Of a DNA stretch of 64,000 nucleotides, positions 34,507 to 44,637 are shown one piece after another. Made by a program: the position numbers and the translations under genes. The stretch is from Roseibium sp. Sym1 (GTDB taxonomy: Bacteria; Pseudomonadota; Alphaproteobacteria; Rhizobiales; Stappiaceae): contig NZ_CP114786.1 in the NCBI RefSeq assembly GCF_027359675.1, forward strand, positions 4,314,501-4,378,500. The letters are read 5' to 3'. Numbering within the stretch: the stretch's first letter is position 1; the number at the start of each line of letters is the position of its first letter. The notes under the pieces were generated by a model. It was not told the DNA's origin, made no database searches, and saw only the letters and a program-made list of their open reading frames with translations.

Positions 34507-34899
34507 ATGACGACGTGGATCCTGGCCGTACTTGTTCTCTACCTGGCACAGATCTATCTGAGCGCCGCGCTGTATCTGCCGTCCGAGAGCCTGTGGCAAC
34601 ACGCCGGCGGACGAGACGTCCTGCCTGAAAAGGGCAGATATGCCGGCCGGGCGGACAAGGCACTCGTCAACATGAAGGAAAACCTGCCCTTTTTTCTGGT
34701 GCCCGCGGTGCTTGCCTTTGTCGTTCCGGGAACCGACATGGCGCTCGCGGTGACCGGTGCGCAGGTCTTCTTCTTCGGGCGGCTCGCCTATGTGCCTTTC
34801 TATCTGAGCGGAATTCCCGGACCCCGGTCGATTGCCTATACCGTCGCCCTGTTCGGCAACGTGCTGATGGCCTGGGCGCTGTTTGTCGGAGCGGCGTGA
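34507..34899 (+). CDS. MAPEG family membrane protein
   Basis: 130-residue protein with four predicted helices and the MAPEG (membrane-associated eicosanoid/glutathione) pattern: RADKALVNMKENLPFFLVPA in the cytoplasmic loop and ARLAY-like GRLAYVPFYLSGIPGPRSIA. Eukaryotic relatives are glutathione transferases of membranes; bacterial members are uncharacterised. CTGGAG lies 8 nt before ATG 34507. It is divergent from the XRE/MmyB regulator, suggesting lipid or xenobiotic-responsive control (inference). Confidence 0.9.
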   Translation: MTTWILAVLVLYLAQIYLSAALYLPSESLWQHAGGRDVLPEKGRYAGRADKALVNMKENLPFFLVPAVLAFVVPGTDMALAVTGAQVFFFGRLAYVPFYLSGIPGPRSIAYTVALFGNVLMAWALFVGAA

Positions 34900-34907
34900 C
34901 GCAGCCT

Positions 34908-35654
34908 TTATCGTGAATACTGGTCGACGATCTGCCAGTAGCGCGGATCGCGCCAGACCCTGGACACGGCTGCAGCCAGTCGGGCCCGGATCTCGGGATC
35001 GAGGTCCTTGTTGGCGGCAAGCCACTGGGTGCCGTGGGTGACCGGCGCGCCGATCACGAGTTCCCCCGGATCGAATCCCTGTTGCCGGTAAACGTAGCTT
35101 GCCCGGATCGACATCGTGTACCAGGCGTCGATCCGGCCGGTGCGCAGCATTGTGCTCATCTGCTCGGCGGAGGTGATCTCCTCGACATTCCGGACCCCGA
35201 AACGATGCAGGATCCGGCTGCGCTGGCTGCCGAGATGCACACCGATGACCTTGCCTGTCGCAATTGCCTTCTCGAACGTGTCCAGCGGCTGGTCGAGGGT
35301 CACGAAGGCACTCTCCGTGTAGACGAGCGGAGCGATATACTGAAACTTCTTGCTGCGGGCCTTGGAATAGGCGGCGGTGAACAGCAGGGAGCCGGGGGTG
35401 TTTTCCGCAAGAAGCTGGGCACGTTTCCAGGGCGCGAAATGGATGTCGATTTCCAGGCCGGCTTCTTCGGCGACCAGTTCCATCAGCTCCACCGCGATGC
35501 CCTTGTGGCTTTCGTTGATGGAGAGGGGTGGCAGGTAGCCGGTGAAGGCCGTGAGTTTCGCGGCTTCCGCCTGCAGGGTTGCGCCGCAAAAAAGACCGAT
35601 GCCAAGTGCCAGGGCACGAATGTCCGTATTCAAGAGCCTCTGTAATAAAGACAA
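34908..35654 (-). CDS. SBP_3-type (amino-acid-like) periplasmic binding protein, orphan
   Basis: 248-residue exported protein with a signal ending AEA near residue 31. Residues 35-245 fit the family-3 solute-binding fold: FTGYLPPLSINESHKGIAVE then LMELVAEEAGLEIDIHFAPW. No ABC permease adjoins it. Some proteins of this short form are sensors or of unknown role. The start codon is TTG at 35654 after GGGGGGAAGCAC, giving MSLLQRLL; no ATG fits. Confidence 0.85.
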   Translation of the reverse strand: MSLLQRLLNTDIRALALGIGLFCGATLQAEAAKLTAFTGYLPPLSINESHKGIAVELMELVAEEAGLEIDIHFAPWKRAQLLAENTPGSLLFTAAYSKARSKKFQYIAPLVYTESAFVTLDQPLDTFEKAIATGKVIGVHLGSQRSRILHRFGVRNVEEITSAEQMSTMLRTGRIDAWYTMSIRASYVYRQQGFDPGELVIGAPVTHGTQWLAANKDLDPEIRARLAAAVSRVWRDPRYWQIVDQYSR

Positions 35655-35758
35655 GTGCTTCCCCCCGGATCGCCATTTAGTACTATCGCGAATTATGCCA
35701 AGGGTTCGTAACTGAAGTCTAAAAGTCTTGGGCGCCGAGGTGTTTTTGCTTGGTGTAT

Positions 35759-35798
35759 GGGGCCGGGAGCGTCAACGGGCCGTCCACGCTCCGGCCCC
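35759..35798 (-). other. GC-rich stem-loop downstream of msrB
   Basis: GGGGCCGGGAGCGT and ACGCTCCGGCCCC pair over 13 bp with one bulged base and a 13-nt loop, 28 nt past the msrB stop. It lacks a U-tract on either strand. Confidence 0.45.
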
Positions 35799-35826
35799 TC
35801 TCAGTAATCGATGCTCGTTTCAACGG

Positions 35827-36276
35827 TCATTTCTTGTCCGCCGGTTTGCGTCCGCCATGAACAAAATTCATGGCGTGGCCGTTCATGCAATAACGCTGCC
35901 CGGTCGGCTTCGGGCCGTCGGGAAAGACATGCCCCAGATGGGCGTCGCAGCTGTTGCAGCGGATTTCGGTGCGCATCATGCCATGGGAATGGTCATCCAG
36001 TTCACGAATGGCCTCCGGGTGGATGCTTTCAAAGAAACTCGGCCAGCCGCAGCCGGAGTCGAATTTCGTGTCCGACATGAACAGCGGCGCGGCGCAGCAC
36101 ACGCAGTCATAGCGGCCGATCAGCGAATTGTCCCAGTAGGGGCCCGTGAACGGCCTTTCCGTTCCGGATTGGCGGGTTACGTAAAACTGCTCCGGTGTCA
36201 GCTGTTCCATCCACTCAGCGGTGGTCTTTTTCACTTGCGGTACCCAACCTGTCTTTTGCGCGGTGTCGTTGCTCAT
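35827..36276 (-). CDS. msrB: Peptide-methionine (R)-S-oxide reductase
   Basis: 149-residue cytoplasmic repair enzyme (EC 1.8.4.12) that reduces methionine-R-sulfoxide. Two zinc-binding pairs are present (CVCC in [12 protein letters not shown] and CNSC in [13 protein letters not shown]), the conserved GWPSF and GHVFPDGP motifs, and the catalytic cysteine in [11 protein letters not shown]. The usual resolving-cysteine position should be checked, since a glycine-histidine replaces the common N-S after it. AGGAATGTGC lies before ATG 36276. Single gene. Confidence 0.95.
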   Translation of the reverse strand: MSNDTAQKTGWVPQVKKTTAEWMEQLTPEQFYVTRQSGTERPFTGPYWDNSLIGRYDCVCCAAPLFMSDTKFDSGCGWPSFFESIHPEAIRELDDHSHGMMRTEIRCNSCDAHLGHVFPDGPKPTGQRYCMNGHAMNFVHGGRKPADKK

Positions 36277-36537
36277 CTGCACATTCCTTTATTGCTCTTT
36301 TCGTAAGACATAGGCAAGGAGCGGAATGGCGGCAAGATCCTCCCGATAACGTGTGCGTCAAAGCAATTTCAAATGAAATGACTTGGCTGAAGTGACAAAT
36401 TCACGGCCGGCATCGTTGGGGGCAGGATCGTTGCCGAACAGGCGGAAAGCGCAAGGAAGTGCAGCGCACTTTCGGGCGGCGCTGCCAATCGTTGATTTGT
36501 CACCAAAGCCTAACCCGGTATCCCGGGGCGGACGGGA

Positions 36538-37515
36538 TTATCGCGACAGGGAATTCATCACGGTCTTGACCCGGTTGCCGCCTTCCTGCCGGGCCTGGAA
36601 AACGCAATTCTCGGCGGCGGCCAGGATGACTTCGGAACTTTCGGCGACGCCGGTCTGTTCCGCCACTGCGCAGGCGGCGCCGACCGATGCGGTGACGATG
36701 CCGTTGCCCGCCGTGTTCTCGGGATTGGGAATGCCGAGATCCTGAATGGCGAGGTGGATATAGGCGCTGATGGTTTCCGCGCCCATTTCATGCGTGCGCG
36801 GCAACAGCAGCGAGAATTCCGATGTTGCGGTCCGGGCCGCGATGTCCGCCGGCCGGCGCGCCGTTTCCTTCAGGGTCGTGGCGACCTTGTTGAGGCAGTC
36901 TTCCGCCGCGCTCGGACCGAAGTGATCGGCCAGGGCCTCGAAGCGGTCGAGAGAGACCTTGATCAGGCTCGTGTGGGTTCTCTCGCGCAATGCAATTGCC
37001 CATTCCCGACGCAGGCTGTCCTCGAAGGCGCGCCGGTTGTAAAGACCTGTCAGCGGGTCGGTCAGCGTGGCTGCCTCCAGCAAGCCTTCCAGTTCCTTGC
37101 GCTTTTCAATGCTGCGGAAATAGACGGCAAAGGCGTAGGGATTGCCGGACGGGTCTCTCAGCAAGTGGGCGGTGACCTCGGCCCAGACCAGTGCGCCGAG
37201 CGCGGACCGAAGCTGCAGGTCGGCATGCGGCAGGGGGGCATCCGGGTCGCCGGTGCCGGCAAGAATCCTGTGCAGCAGTTCGGCGTCGGCATTCGTCGCG
37301 CCGATATAGACAAGGTCGCTGAGGTGGTCGGCAAATTTGTAGGCGTCCCAGCCGAACAGCCGTTCCGCCGCCGGGGACAGGAAAGCAAGATCCCCCTTCA
37401 GCGACAACAGCACGACGGCTTCGCCGCTCAGGTTGACAAGCGTTTCGAAATCGATGCTGGACGGGTGGAGCGGTCCCTGGCCCGACGGGGATTTCCTGTT
37501 GCTCTCCAGCACCAT
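36538..37515 (-). CDS. PAS-GGDEF protein with degenerate GGDEF active site
   Basis: 325-residue soluble protein. A PAS domain occupies about 15-140 (LVNLSGEAVVLLSLKGDLAF, then LSPAAERLFGWDAYKF) and a GGDEF domain about 150-320 (TDPLTGLYNRRAFEDSLRRE). At the catalytic site, where R-x-G-G-D/E-E-F is expected, it reads ARTATSEFSLLLPR, so the metal-binding and GTP-positioning residues are missing. Diguanylate cyclase activity is unlikely; it may act as a GTP or c-di-GMP sensor or scaffold. It stands alone. Confidence 0.88.
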   Translation of the reverse strand: MVLESNRKSPSGQGPLHPSSIDFETLVNLSGEAVVLLSLKGDLAFLSPAAERLFGWDAYKFADHLSDLVYIGATNADAELLHRILAGTGDPDAPLPHADLQLRSALGALVWAEVTAHLLRDPSGNPYAFAVYFRSIEKRKELEGLLEAATLTDPLTGLYNRRAFEDSLRREWAIALRERTHTSLIKVSLDRFEALADHFGPSAAEDCLNKVATTLKETARRPADIAARTATSEFSLLLPRTHEMGAETISAYIHLAIQDLGIPNPENTAGNGIVTASVGAACAVAEQTGVAESSEVILAAAENCVFQARQEGGNRVKTVMNSLSR

Positions 37516-37929
37516 CTCAGCCTCGCACAGATTTCAGATTGCAACGCATGGTAATATGAAACTGAACGGTATTCACGCTGCGAAATCAAGTGGCAAGCGC
37601 GGTCACCGGCAAATCGGGGATTGATCAGTTTCCACGAACAGCCTGAACAGGCCGAAACCCGGAGACAATTTGCTGCGATACATCGGTGAAAGCAGCCGCT
37701 GGCGGTCATGGTGGACCGATTTTGGCGAACCCGGCTTCAGGCACTGTCCAAACTGCTTAAGGGGCCCGCGCGAAAAGTCCGAAAATCGACCGGCCCGCGC
37801 TTGAAGAGGCAAAATCAACTGCCTAAGACATGTCATAACCCTGCCGGAACGCTATTATCCGGCAGACCAGCGCTGATTCGATGAAATCGGTGCCCGCCGT
37901 ACCATTGTGAACTGTGACGAAAGAGCCGC
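37516..37929. other. Intergenic region between PAS-GGDEF gene and mrp operon
   Basis: This 414-bp divergent region should carry promoters of both the PAS-GGDEF gene and the mrp operon. No strong palindrome, ribosome-binding site with a credible gene, or RNA gene was seen. Confidence 0.45.
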
Positions 37930-40317
37930 ATGACGCCAGCAATGATCGACGACACCACACTTTATGCAGTGCTCGCCCCCTTTGCCGCGGCAGCTGTGGC
38001 GCCGTTCCTGACCCGTTGGTTCAAGCACAATGCGGCCTGGCCGCTGGCAATCGTTCCGGCCCTGATTTTCCTCCATTTCACCGGGTTCGTCGAACCGGTC
38101 TCGCAAGGGGAAAGCTTTGTCGCCAGCAAGGCCTGGGCGCCGAGTTACGGCGTGAATTTCTCGGTCTATGTGGATGGCCTGTCGACGCTGTTCGCGCTGC
38201 TGATCTCCGGCATCGGAACCTTCATCATCCTGTATGCGGGCGGCTATCTGAAGGGCCATCCCCAGCAGGGCCGGTTCTTCTCGTTCCTGTTCATGTTCAT
38301 GGGCGCGATGCTCGGACTGGTGCTCGGCAACAACCTGATCTCCCTGTTCATCTTCTGGGAACTGACATCCGTCACCTCGTTCCTGCTGATCGGGTTCGAT
38401 CATCTGCGCGCGGCGTCCCGCCGGGCGGCCCTCCAGGCGCTGGTGGTGACCGGGGGCGGCGGCCTTGCGCTGCTGGCGGGCTTCATCCTGATCATCGCGG
38501 CGACGGGCGAGATCGAGATGTCGGTTCTGCTCGGCTCGCCGGACATTATCAAGGACACGGGTCTCTACCTGCCGATCTTCCTGCTTGTCCTCGGCGGCGC
38601 CTTTACGAAGTCGGCGCAGTTCCCGTTCCATTTCTGGCTGCCCAATGCGATGGAAGCGCCGACACCCGTGTCGGCCTATCTGCATTCGGCGACCATGGTC
38701 AAAGCCGGCGTCTACATGCTGATGCGCATGCAGCCGTTGCTGGGCGGGACGCCGGAATGGACCACGGTCCTGCCGATCTTCGGCGGCCTGACGCTGCTGG
38801 TAGGCACGATCCTGGCCGTGCGCCAGACCGACCTGAAGCTGATGCTGGCCTATACGACCGTGGCCTCACTCGGTCTCCTGGTGATGCTGACCGGCACCAG
38901 CCACGAGAAGGCCCTGGAAGGGGCGGTGCTCTACCTGCTGGCACACTCCCTGTTCAAGGGGGCGCTGTTCATGGTCGCCGGCACCATCGATCACGAGGCC
39001 GGTACCCGCGATATTACCAAGCTGGGCGGGCTGCGCTCGGCCATGCCGATCACTTTCGCGGCCGCATGCCTGGCGGCACTGTCCATGGCCGGACTGCCTC
39101 CCTTCATCGGGTTCATCGCCAAGGAAGTGCTCTATTACGGTACCTCCGGCTGGCTGGAGTTCTGGGGCGGTCCGATCACCGTCACCGCGGTGGTCGGCAA
39201 TGCCCTGATGCTGGTGATCGCCGCCGCCGTTGCCATCAAGCCCTTCCTGGGGCCGAAGGTGGGGACGCCGAAACATGCGCATGAGGGGCCGGTGCTTCTT
39301 TTTGCGGGGCCTGTTGTCCTGTCCGTTCTGGGCCTCGGGCTGGCGTTGATCGCCCATACCACCGGTGAGCTTTTTGTCGGCCCGACCCTGTCGTCGCTGA
39401 TGGGCGAGCCGAAGTCGGTCGAACTTCATCTCTGGCCGACCAAGATCAATGCTCCGCTGATCCTGTCGCTGGTTACCATCGGGCTCGGTATCGTCCTGTT
39501 CACGCAGATCGACCGCCTGCGTGCGATCATTGCCTCCGTGCTGGAGGTGATCGGCTGGGGCCCCGACAAGGGATTCGACCAGTTCGTTGCCGGCACTGTC
39601 TCCCTTTCCAGCCGGGTGACCCGGGTGCTGCAGAACGGCAAGATGCAGACCTACATGGTTTTGATCTTCCTGTTCACCGGCCTCGCGGTCCTCTTGCCGG
39701 GCTATCTCACAAACAGTTTCCCGGCGATGCCGAAAATGCCGGAATACCGTTTCTATGAATGGGGCATCCTGCTGATCGCCGTTCTGGGCCTGATCGCGGT
39801 GCTGGTTGCCAAGACGCGCCTGACGGCGATTGTTTCGCTCGGCATCCAGGGGTTTGCGGTTGCGCTGATCTTCATGATGTTCGGCGCACCGGACCTGTCC
39901 TTCACGCAGTTCATGGTCGAGACTCTGTCGGTCGTCATTCTGGCTCTCGTGATGACGCGCCTGAACCTGTCGCCGAGCGACCATCGTCCGTTGTCCGCCG
40001 CCCTCGCGACAGGGCTCGTCGCGGCCGCTGTCGGCCTGGGACTGTCCCTGACCCTGCTGGCGATCACCCAGCAGCCTTTCGACAGCCGCCTGTCGGATTT
40101 CTTCACCGAGTTCAGCAGGTCCATCGCCCACGGCCGCAATATCGTCAACGTGATCCTGGTGGACTTCCGCGGCATTGATACGCTCGGCGAAATTACCGTG
40201 GTCGTGCTGGCGGGCCTGTGTGTCCTCGCACTGATCCGCGTGCGTACCAAACCCGACAAGACGGCAGAGGCCTCGGAGCAGGATGCGCTCAAGGCCCAGC
40301 AGGCGGAGGCACGCTGA
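37930..40317 (+). CDS. mrpA: Mrp-type Na+/H+ antiporter subunit A
   Basis: 795-residue, about 21-helix inner-membrane protein homologous to complex I subunit NuoL. Signatures include [40 protein letters not shown], the proton-channel lysine and histidine in [20 protein letters not shown] with [14 protein letters not shown], and a C-terminal MrpB-like extension ([20 protein letters not shown]). First gene of a complete seven-gene mrp (mnh/pha) operon that exchanges cytoplasmic Na+ (or K+) for protons for salt and pH homeostasis. The stop overlaps mrpB by one base (TGATG). Confidence 0.95.
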   Translation: MTPAMIDDTTLYAVLAPFAAAAVAPFLTRWFKHNAAWPLAIVPALIFLHFTGFVEPVSQGESFVASKAWAPSYGVNFSVYVDGLSTLFALLISGIGTFIILYAGGYLKGHPQQGRFFSFLFMFMGAMLGLVLGNNLISLFIFWELTSVTSFLLIGFDHLRAASRRAALQALVVTGGGGLALLAGFILIIAATGEIEMSVLLGSPDIIKDTGLYLPIFLLVLGGAFTKSAQFPFHFWLPNAMEAPTPVSAYLHSATMVKAGVYMLMRMQPLLGGTPEWTTVLPIFGGLTLLVGTILAVRQTDLKLMLAYTTVASLGLLVMLTGTSHEKALEGAVLYLLAHSLFKGALFMVAGTIDHEAGTRDITKLGGLRSAMPITFAAACLAALSMAGLPPFIGFIAKEVLYYGTSGWLEFWGGPITVTAVVGNALMLVIAAAVAIKPFLGPKVGTPKHAHEGPVLLFAGPVVLSVLGLGLALIAHTTGELFVGPTLSSLMGEPKSVELHLWPTKINAPLILSLVTIGLGIVLFTQIDRLRAIIASVLEVIGWGPDKGFDQFVAGTVSLSSRVTRVLQNGKMQTYMVLIFLFTGLAVLLPGYLTNSFPAMPKMPEYRFYEWGILLIAVLGLIAVLVAKTRLTAIVSLGIQGFAVALIFMMFGAPDLSFTQFMVETLSVVILALVMTRLNLSPSDHRPLSAALATGLVAAAVGLGLSLTLLAITQQPFDSRLSDFFTEFSRSIAHGRNIVNVILVDFRGIDTLGEITVVVLAGLCVLALIRVRTKPDKTAEASEQDALKAQQAEAR

Positions 40318-40736
40318 TGCGCACGATCATCTTCCGCACCATCGCGCCCTACCTGTCCGCGCTCATGGTCCTGTTCTCGATCTTCGTGCTGCTGCGCGGT
40401 CACAACGATCCGGGGGGAGGCTTCATCGGCGGGCTGATCGCCGCCTCGGCGCTGGCGATCTTCGGTGTCGCCTGCGGCGTTGCCTCCGTGCGCCGCGCGA
40501 TCGTGTTTCACCCGATGGGCATCGCCGGTTTCGGTCTCTTCATCGGTGCGCTGGCGGGCATCGTCTCGTTTTTCAAGGGGCAGCCTTTCATGACCAGTCA
40601 ATGGTGGTACGTGAAGCTGTTCGGCGTTGAAATCCCGCTGTCCACGCCGCTGATCTTCGATATCGGGGTCTACCTGGTTGTGGTCGGGGCGATCGGTTCG
40701 ATTGCCCTCGCGCTGGAAGAAAGGGAGGCCGACTGA
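40317..40736 (+). CDS. mrpB: Mrp antiporter subunit B
   Basis: 139-residue protein with four predicted helices and the MnhB signature [20 protein letters not shown]. It is a required small subunit of the Mrp complex. It starts on the last base of the mrpA stop (TGATG) and ends the same way at mrpC, indicating translational coupling. Confidence 0.95.
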   Translation: MRTIIFRTIAPYLSALMVLFSIFVLLRGHNDPGGGFIGGLIAASALAIFGVACGVASVRRAIVFHPMGIAGFGLFIGALAGIVSFFKGQPFMTSQWWYVKLFGVEIPLSTPLIFDIGVYLVVVGAIGSIALALEEREAD

Positions 40737-41113
40737 TGGAAACCGGCGTCGTCATCCTGATCGGCCTGTTCTTTACGGTCGCCGTCTACCTGATGCTTTC
40801 GAAGCAGCTGGTGCGGATGCTTCTCGGCATCGCCATCCTGGGCAATGCCGTGAACATGCTCATCTTCACGAACGGGCGGCTGACGCGCGAAGTGCCGCCG
40901 CTCATCCCGGAACATCTCTATACGCCGGAAGTTGCCACGGCCAACCCGCTGCCCCAGGCGCTGGTGCTGACCGCCATCGTCATTTCCTTCTCGTTCTTTG
41001 CCTTCCTGCTGGTCCTCGCTTTCCGGGCCTATCAGGAGCTGGGAACCGACGAAGTCAATGAAATGCGCATCGCCGAACCCGAAAACGACCAAACTCCGCC
41101 GCAAGGGTACTAA
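40736..41113 (+). CDS. mrpC: Mrp antiporter subunit C
   Basis: 125-residue, three-helix NuoK homologue. YLMLSKQLVRMLLGIAILGN followed by AVNMLIF is the conserved region with the membrane glutamate position, and LPQALVLTAIVISFSFFAFL closes the protein. TGATG junction with mrpB; mrpD begins 5 nt downstream. Confidence 0.95.
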   Translation: METGVVILIGLFFTVAVYLMLSKQLVRMLLGIAILGNAVNMLIFTNGRLTREVPPLIPEHLYTPEVATANPLPQALVLTAIVISFSFFAFLLVLAFRAYQELGTDEVNEMRIAEPENDQTPPQGY

Positions 41114-41118
41114 GTTTA

Positions 41119-42708
41119 ATGGCCGGTTCTTCCGTTTCCGTCGATCTATCCCAGGCCATGATCATTGGCGCGGTTCCGGCCGGTGACTGGCTGGTGGTGG
41201 CACCGACGCTCATCACCATCCTGGGCGGGTCCTTGTGCCTCATGCTGCGCAAGAACACGGATCTACAGCCCAGGCTCGGGATCGGGTTCCTGGCGCTTCT
41301 GGTGCTGGCCAATCTCGGACTGCTCGTCCGCGTTCTCGACCAGGGTGTGATCACCATGGTCATGGGCAGCTGGCTGCCGCCCTTCGGCATTGCCTTCACG
41401 GTGGATGCGCTTGGTGCGACCCTGTCGCTGATCGGGTCGGTCGTTGCGCTGTGCGCGGGGATCTTCGGGGCCGCAACGGTGAGCAGCACAGGCCGCCGCT
41501 ACGGATTCTATCCGTTCCTGCTTCTCTTGATGACCGGTGTCTGCGGCGCCTTCATCACCGGTGACATCTTCAACCTCTATGTCTGGTTCGAAGTGCTGCT
41601 GATCTCCTCCTACGGCCTGCTGGTGCTCGGCAACGACCGGATCCAGCTGGACGGGGCGGTCAAATACGGGGTGCTGAACCTGATCGGCACCAACCTGTTC
41701 CTGATCGCGACAGGTCTGCTTTACGGGATCTTCGGCACGCTCAACATGGCCGACCTCGCCCAGAAGGTGGCCGCGCTGGACAATCCGGCCTCCGGCACGC
41801 TGGCCACGGTGGCGGCACTGTATTTCCTGGCCTTTGCCATGAAGGCGGCAGCGTTCCCGGTCAATTTCTGGCTGCCGGCCTCCTATCACACGCCGAATAT
41901 CGTGGTGTCCGCGGTGTTTGCCGGCCTGCTGACCAAGGTCGGTGTCTACGCGCTGATCCGGGTCATGGTGCTGATCCTGCCTGCCTCGCGCGACTACATG
42001 GCAGACGTCATCGCCCTGGTCGCCATCGTCACCTTGATGACCGGTGCCCTTGGCGCTCTCGCCCAGAGCGAGGTCCGCCGCCTGCTCGGCTATCTTGTGA
42101 TCGCAGGGATCGGAGCGATGCTTGCGGGTGTCGCCGTCGGCTCCACGCTGGCCGTTTCCGGTGCGATCTTCTACGCGGTCCATTCCATCATCGTCATGAC
42201 CGCGCTCTACATGGCCGCGGGCATCATGGACATGATGGGCGGGTCCTACGAGCTGAGGAAACTCGGGGGGCTCTATCAAAAGAGCGCGGCGTTTGCCGGT
42301 GTCTTTCTTGTGCTGGGCTTTGCCGTTTCGGGCCTGCCGCCTTTTTCCGGCTTCTGGCCGAAGGTGGTTCTTGTGGACGCGTCCTTTCAGGACGGCCGTC
42401 CCTGGCTGGCCGCCGCCATCCTGGTCAGCGGGTTCCTGACAACCCTCGCGATAGGGCGGGTCTGGATCTTTGCCTTCTGGCGCGGTGGACCCGAAGGCAC
42501 GCCGGATGGCCAGTCCGTCACGGTTTCGACCGGCAATTCGGTGCAATTGTCCGGTGGCGCGGTCTGGCTGCCGCTTGGTATCCTGACCGCGCTCGTCGTC
42601 TATTTCGGCCTTCAGCCGGAGTGGATGCTTGAATTGTCAACGCGGGGGGCAAGTGGCGTCATCGAGCCGCTCGGCTATCTGCGCTCGGTCTTTGGAGGCG
42701 AGGGATGA
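41119..42708 (+). CDS. mrpD: Mrp antiporter subunit D
   Basis: 529-residue, about 14-helix NuoM/NuoN-like proton-translocating subunit. FNLYVWFEVLLISSYGLLVL carries the conserved glutamate, AMKAAAFPVNFWLPASYHTP the lysine, and VVSAVFAGLLTKVGVYALIR the second lysine of the channel. Starts 5 nt after mrpC; the stop overlaps mrpE (ATGA). Confidence 0.95.
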   Translation: MAGSSVSVDLSQAMIIGAVPAGDWLVVAPTLITILGGSLCLMLRKNTDLQPRLGIGFLALLVLANLGLLVRVLDQGVITMVMGSWLPPFGIAFTVDALGATLSLIGSVVALCAGIFGAATVSSTGRRYGFYPFLLLLMTGVCGAFITGDIFNLYVWFEVLLISSYGLLVLGNDRIQLDGAVKYGVLNLIGTNLFLIATGLLYGIFGTLNMADLAQKVAALDNPASGTLATVAALYFLAFAMKAAAFPVNFWLPASYHTPNIVVSAVFAGLLTKVGVYALIRVMVLILPASRDYMADVIALVAIVTLMTGALGALAQSEVRRLLGYLVIAGIGAMLAGVAVGSTLAVSGAIFYAVHSIIVMTALYMAAGIMDMMGGSYELRKLGGLYQKSAAFAGVFLVLGFAVSGLPPFSGFWPKVVLVDASFQDGRPWLAAAILVSGFLTTLAIGRVWIFAFWRGGPEGTPDGQSVTVSTGNSVQLSGGAVWLPLGILTALVVYFGLQPEWMLELSTRGASGVIEPLGYLRSVFGGEG

Positions 42709-43181
42709 CCAGTCTCTTTCTCATCAATATCCTTCTGATGCTTGCCTGGGCTGCGGTCACCGGGAGTTTCTCCGAGGTCAATCTGGCCTTCGGTTTTCTG
42801 CTCGGCTTCGGCGGCCTTTACCTGATCCGCGAACAGGTGGGGACGGCGGCCTATACCCAGCGCGTCGTCAAGGGGTTCAGTCTGGCGCTTCTTTTCGTCT
42901 ATGAACTGGTTCTGTCCGCCTGGCGCGTTGCCATGATCGTGCTGCGGCGGGAGATCAAGCTGCAGCCGGGCATCATTGCCTTTCCGCTGACCGTCGACCG
43001 GGATTTCGAGATCACCATGCTGGCCAACCTGATCACGCTCACGCCGGGCACGCTGTCGGTGGATGTCTCCGAAGACAGGAAGACACTTTATGTGCACTGC
43101 ATAGATGTTCCCGACCCGCAGGCCACGATCGATGACATCAAGAACGGGTTCGAGCGGAAGATCCTGGAGGTGTTCAGATGA
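42705..43181 (+). CDS. mrpE: Mrp antiporter subunit E
   Basis: 158-residue membrane protein. [20 protein letters not shown] forms the first helices and [20 protein letters not shown] the conserved cytoplasmic segment of MnhE. It overlaps mrpD and mrpF by 4 nt each. It stabilises the Mrp complex. Confidence 0.95.
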   Translation: MTSLFLINILLMLAWAAVTGSFSEVNLAFGFLLGFGGLYLIREQVGTAAYTQRVVKGFSLALLFVYELVLSAWRVAMIVLRREIKLQPGIIAFPLTVDRDFEITMLANLITLTPGTLSVDVSEDRKTLYVHCIDVPDPQATIDDIKNGFERKILEVFR

Positions 43182-43534
43182 GCCCCTTCGAAACATTCGC
43201 CTCCGGCTTTCTCGAAGTCAGCGTCCATATCGCCCTGGGTCTCCTGACCGTTTCCTTCTTTGTCATCGTCTTCAGGACCGTGAAGGGGCCGAGCCTGCCC
43301 GACCGGGTGGTTGCCCTCGACATGCTGGTGGCCGTCGGCATCGGATTCATCGCCGCCATCGGCGTGTCCACGGGCTACTACCTCTACATCGATATCGCCA
43401 TCACGCTCGGGCTGGTCGGATTTCTGGCAACGGTCGCCTTTGCGCGCTTCGTTCTCAACCGCGGCCAGGCCGGGGACAAGTCCATCATGGACGAGGTCGA
43501 GGAGAGCATCAAACGCCGGGAGGCAGGTCAATGA
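43178..43534 (+). CDS. mrpF: Mrp antiporter subunit F
   Basis: 118 residues, slightly longer than the usual 90-95 owing to N- and C-terminal extensions. Three helices, with the MnhF signature [20 protein letters not shown] containing the conserved aspartates. ATGA overlaps on both sides keep it in the coupled chain. Confidence 0.94.
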   Translation: MSPFETFASGFLEVSVHIALGLLTVSFFVIVFRTVKGPSLPDRVVALDMLVAVGIGFIAAIGVSTGYYLYIDIAITLGLVGFLATVAFARFVLNRGQAGDKSIMDEVEESIKRREAGQ

Positions 43535-43875
43535 CCGCGATTGTTGAAATTGTCACCGGCGTCATGCTGGTGGTGGGAGCTTCGTTTGCCCTGGTGGCGT
43601 CGGTCGGCCTCATCCGTTTGAAGGACGTCTACATGCGCATGCATGCCGCCTCGAAGGCCGGCACGCTCGGGTCCGGTGTCATGTTGCTGGCGCTTGCGGT
43701 TCACGCCAGCGACCTGGCCGTGGTCACGCGCGCCATCGCCGGAGTGGTCTTCTTCCTCCTGACTGCCCCAATTTCGGCCCATTTGTTGGCGAAAGCTGCT
43801 TATGCGGCCGGTTATCGCCCGTGCGCCGATACCAAGGTGGATGCCCTTGCAGAAACAGTCCGTCCCAAGGGCTGA
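43531..43875 (+). CDS. mrpG: Mrp antiporter subunit G
   Basis: 114-residue, three-helix MnhG protein: [20 protein letters not shown] followed by TLGSG is the family signature, and [20 protein letters not shown] ends the membrane part. Last gene of the operon; its ATG overlaps the mrpF stop. No obvious terminator follows. Confidence 0.94.
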   Translation: MTAIVEIVTGVMLVVGASFALVASVGLIRLKDVYMRMHAASKAGTLGSGVMLLALAVHASDLAVVTRAIAGVVFFLLTAPISAHLLAKAAYAAGYRPCADTKVDALAETVRPKG

Positions 43876-44192
43876 GGCCGGAAGAGGCCTGTCTGCGGCT
43901 GAATAGTCAGGAGCCCGGGCAATACTATCCGTCCATTGTCTAAGCGGGTGCACAAGATACAGTCAATATTTATAGAATTTGATTTTTATTGCGTATACGC
44001 AATTTTTATTTGAATTTCGGGGTTGTCGTTTCTGAAGTGCGGTTATATAAGGCTGTGACGATTTCCTGCGAAGTAGAATCGTTTTTGATTTACGGGTTCG
44101 CAAGTAACGGAATTTCCAGAACCGGCTACGCCCCCGATAGTTTGCAGGTAAACACCGCAGATAAATTGAATTCAGTAGAGAACGGGTGAAAT
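43876..44192. other. AT-rich promoter region of mucR
   Basis: The 317 bp between mrpG and mucR are much AT-richer than their surroundings (especially 43960-44130) and hold the 16-bp palindrome at 43988-44003. MucR-family proteins bind AT-rich DNA and usually repress their own promoter, which fits this composition. Short reading frames here look non-coding. Confidence 0.5.
43988..44003. promoter_or_regulatory. 16-bp perfect palindrome upstream of mucR
   Basis: ATTGCGTATACGCAAT reads identically on both strands and lies 190 bp before mucR in AT-rich DNA. It is a candidate operator for an unidentified regulator or for MucR autoregulation. Confidence 0.45.
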
Positions 44193-44609
44193 ATGACTGA
44201 CAGTCCGGTTGATGCAAATCTGATTGATCTTACCGCAGACATCGTGTCGGCCTATGTGAGCAACAACACGGTTGCGTCAACAGATCTGCCAGACTTGATC
44301 AACGAAGTGTACGGCGCGCTGCAGAAGACCGCCAATGCTTCCAGCGAGCCGGAGCCGGAGCCGCTGAAGCCGGCCGTTCCCGTCAAGAAATCCGTGATGC
44401 CGGATTACATCATCTGTCTCGAAGACGGCAAGAAGTTCAAGTCGCTGAAGCGCCATCTGCGTACCCATTACAACATGACCCCGGAAGAGTACCGGGAAAA
44501 GTGGGACCTGGGCGCGGACTATCCGATGGTTGCGCCGAACTACGCCGCTGCCCGCTCCGAACTTGCCAAGAAAATGGGTCTTGGCCAGCAGCGCAAACGG
44601 TCCAAGTAA
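44193..44609 (+). CDS. mucR: MucR/Ros-family transcriptional regulator
   Basis: 138-residue DNA-binding protein with the prokaryotic zinc-finger domain at about 72-125 ([20 protein letters not shown] followed by [12 protein letters not shown]). The metal ligands are C75, D78, H88 and H92, i.e. Cys-Asp-His-His instead of Cys2His2, a variant known among rhizobial Ros/MucR homologues. N-terminal residues 10-46 are the oligomerisation region. MucR proteins act as global H-NS-like repressors of exopolysaccharide, motility and cell-cycle genes. A strong terminator closes the single-gene unit. Confidence 0.95.
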   Translation: MTDSPVDANLIDLTADIVSAYVSNNTVASTDLPDLINEVYGALQKTANASSEPEPEPLKPAVPVKKSVMPDYIICLEDGKKFKSLKRHLRTHYNMTPEEYREKWDLGADYPMVAPNYAAARSELAKKMGLGQQRKRSK

Positions 44610-44637
44610 GGATCGCGATTTCGTGTACCGGAATACA

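Noticed and set aside
43963-44217. Short frames on both strands in the AT-rich region before mucR
   Set aside because: No ribosome-binding site, basic low-complexity products, and the stretch looks regulatory.
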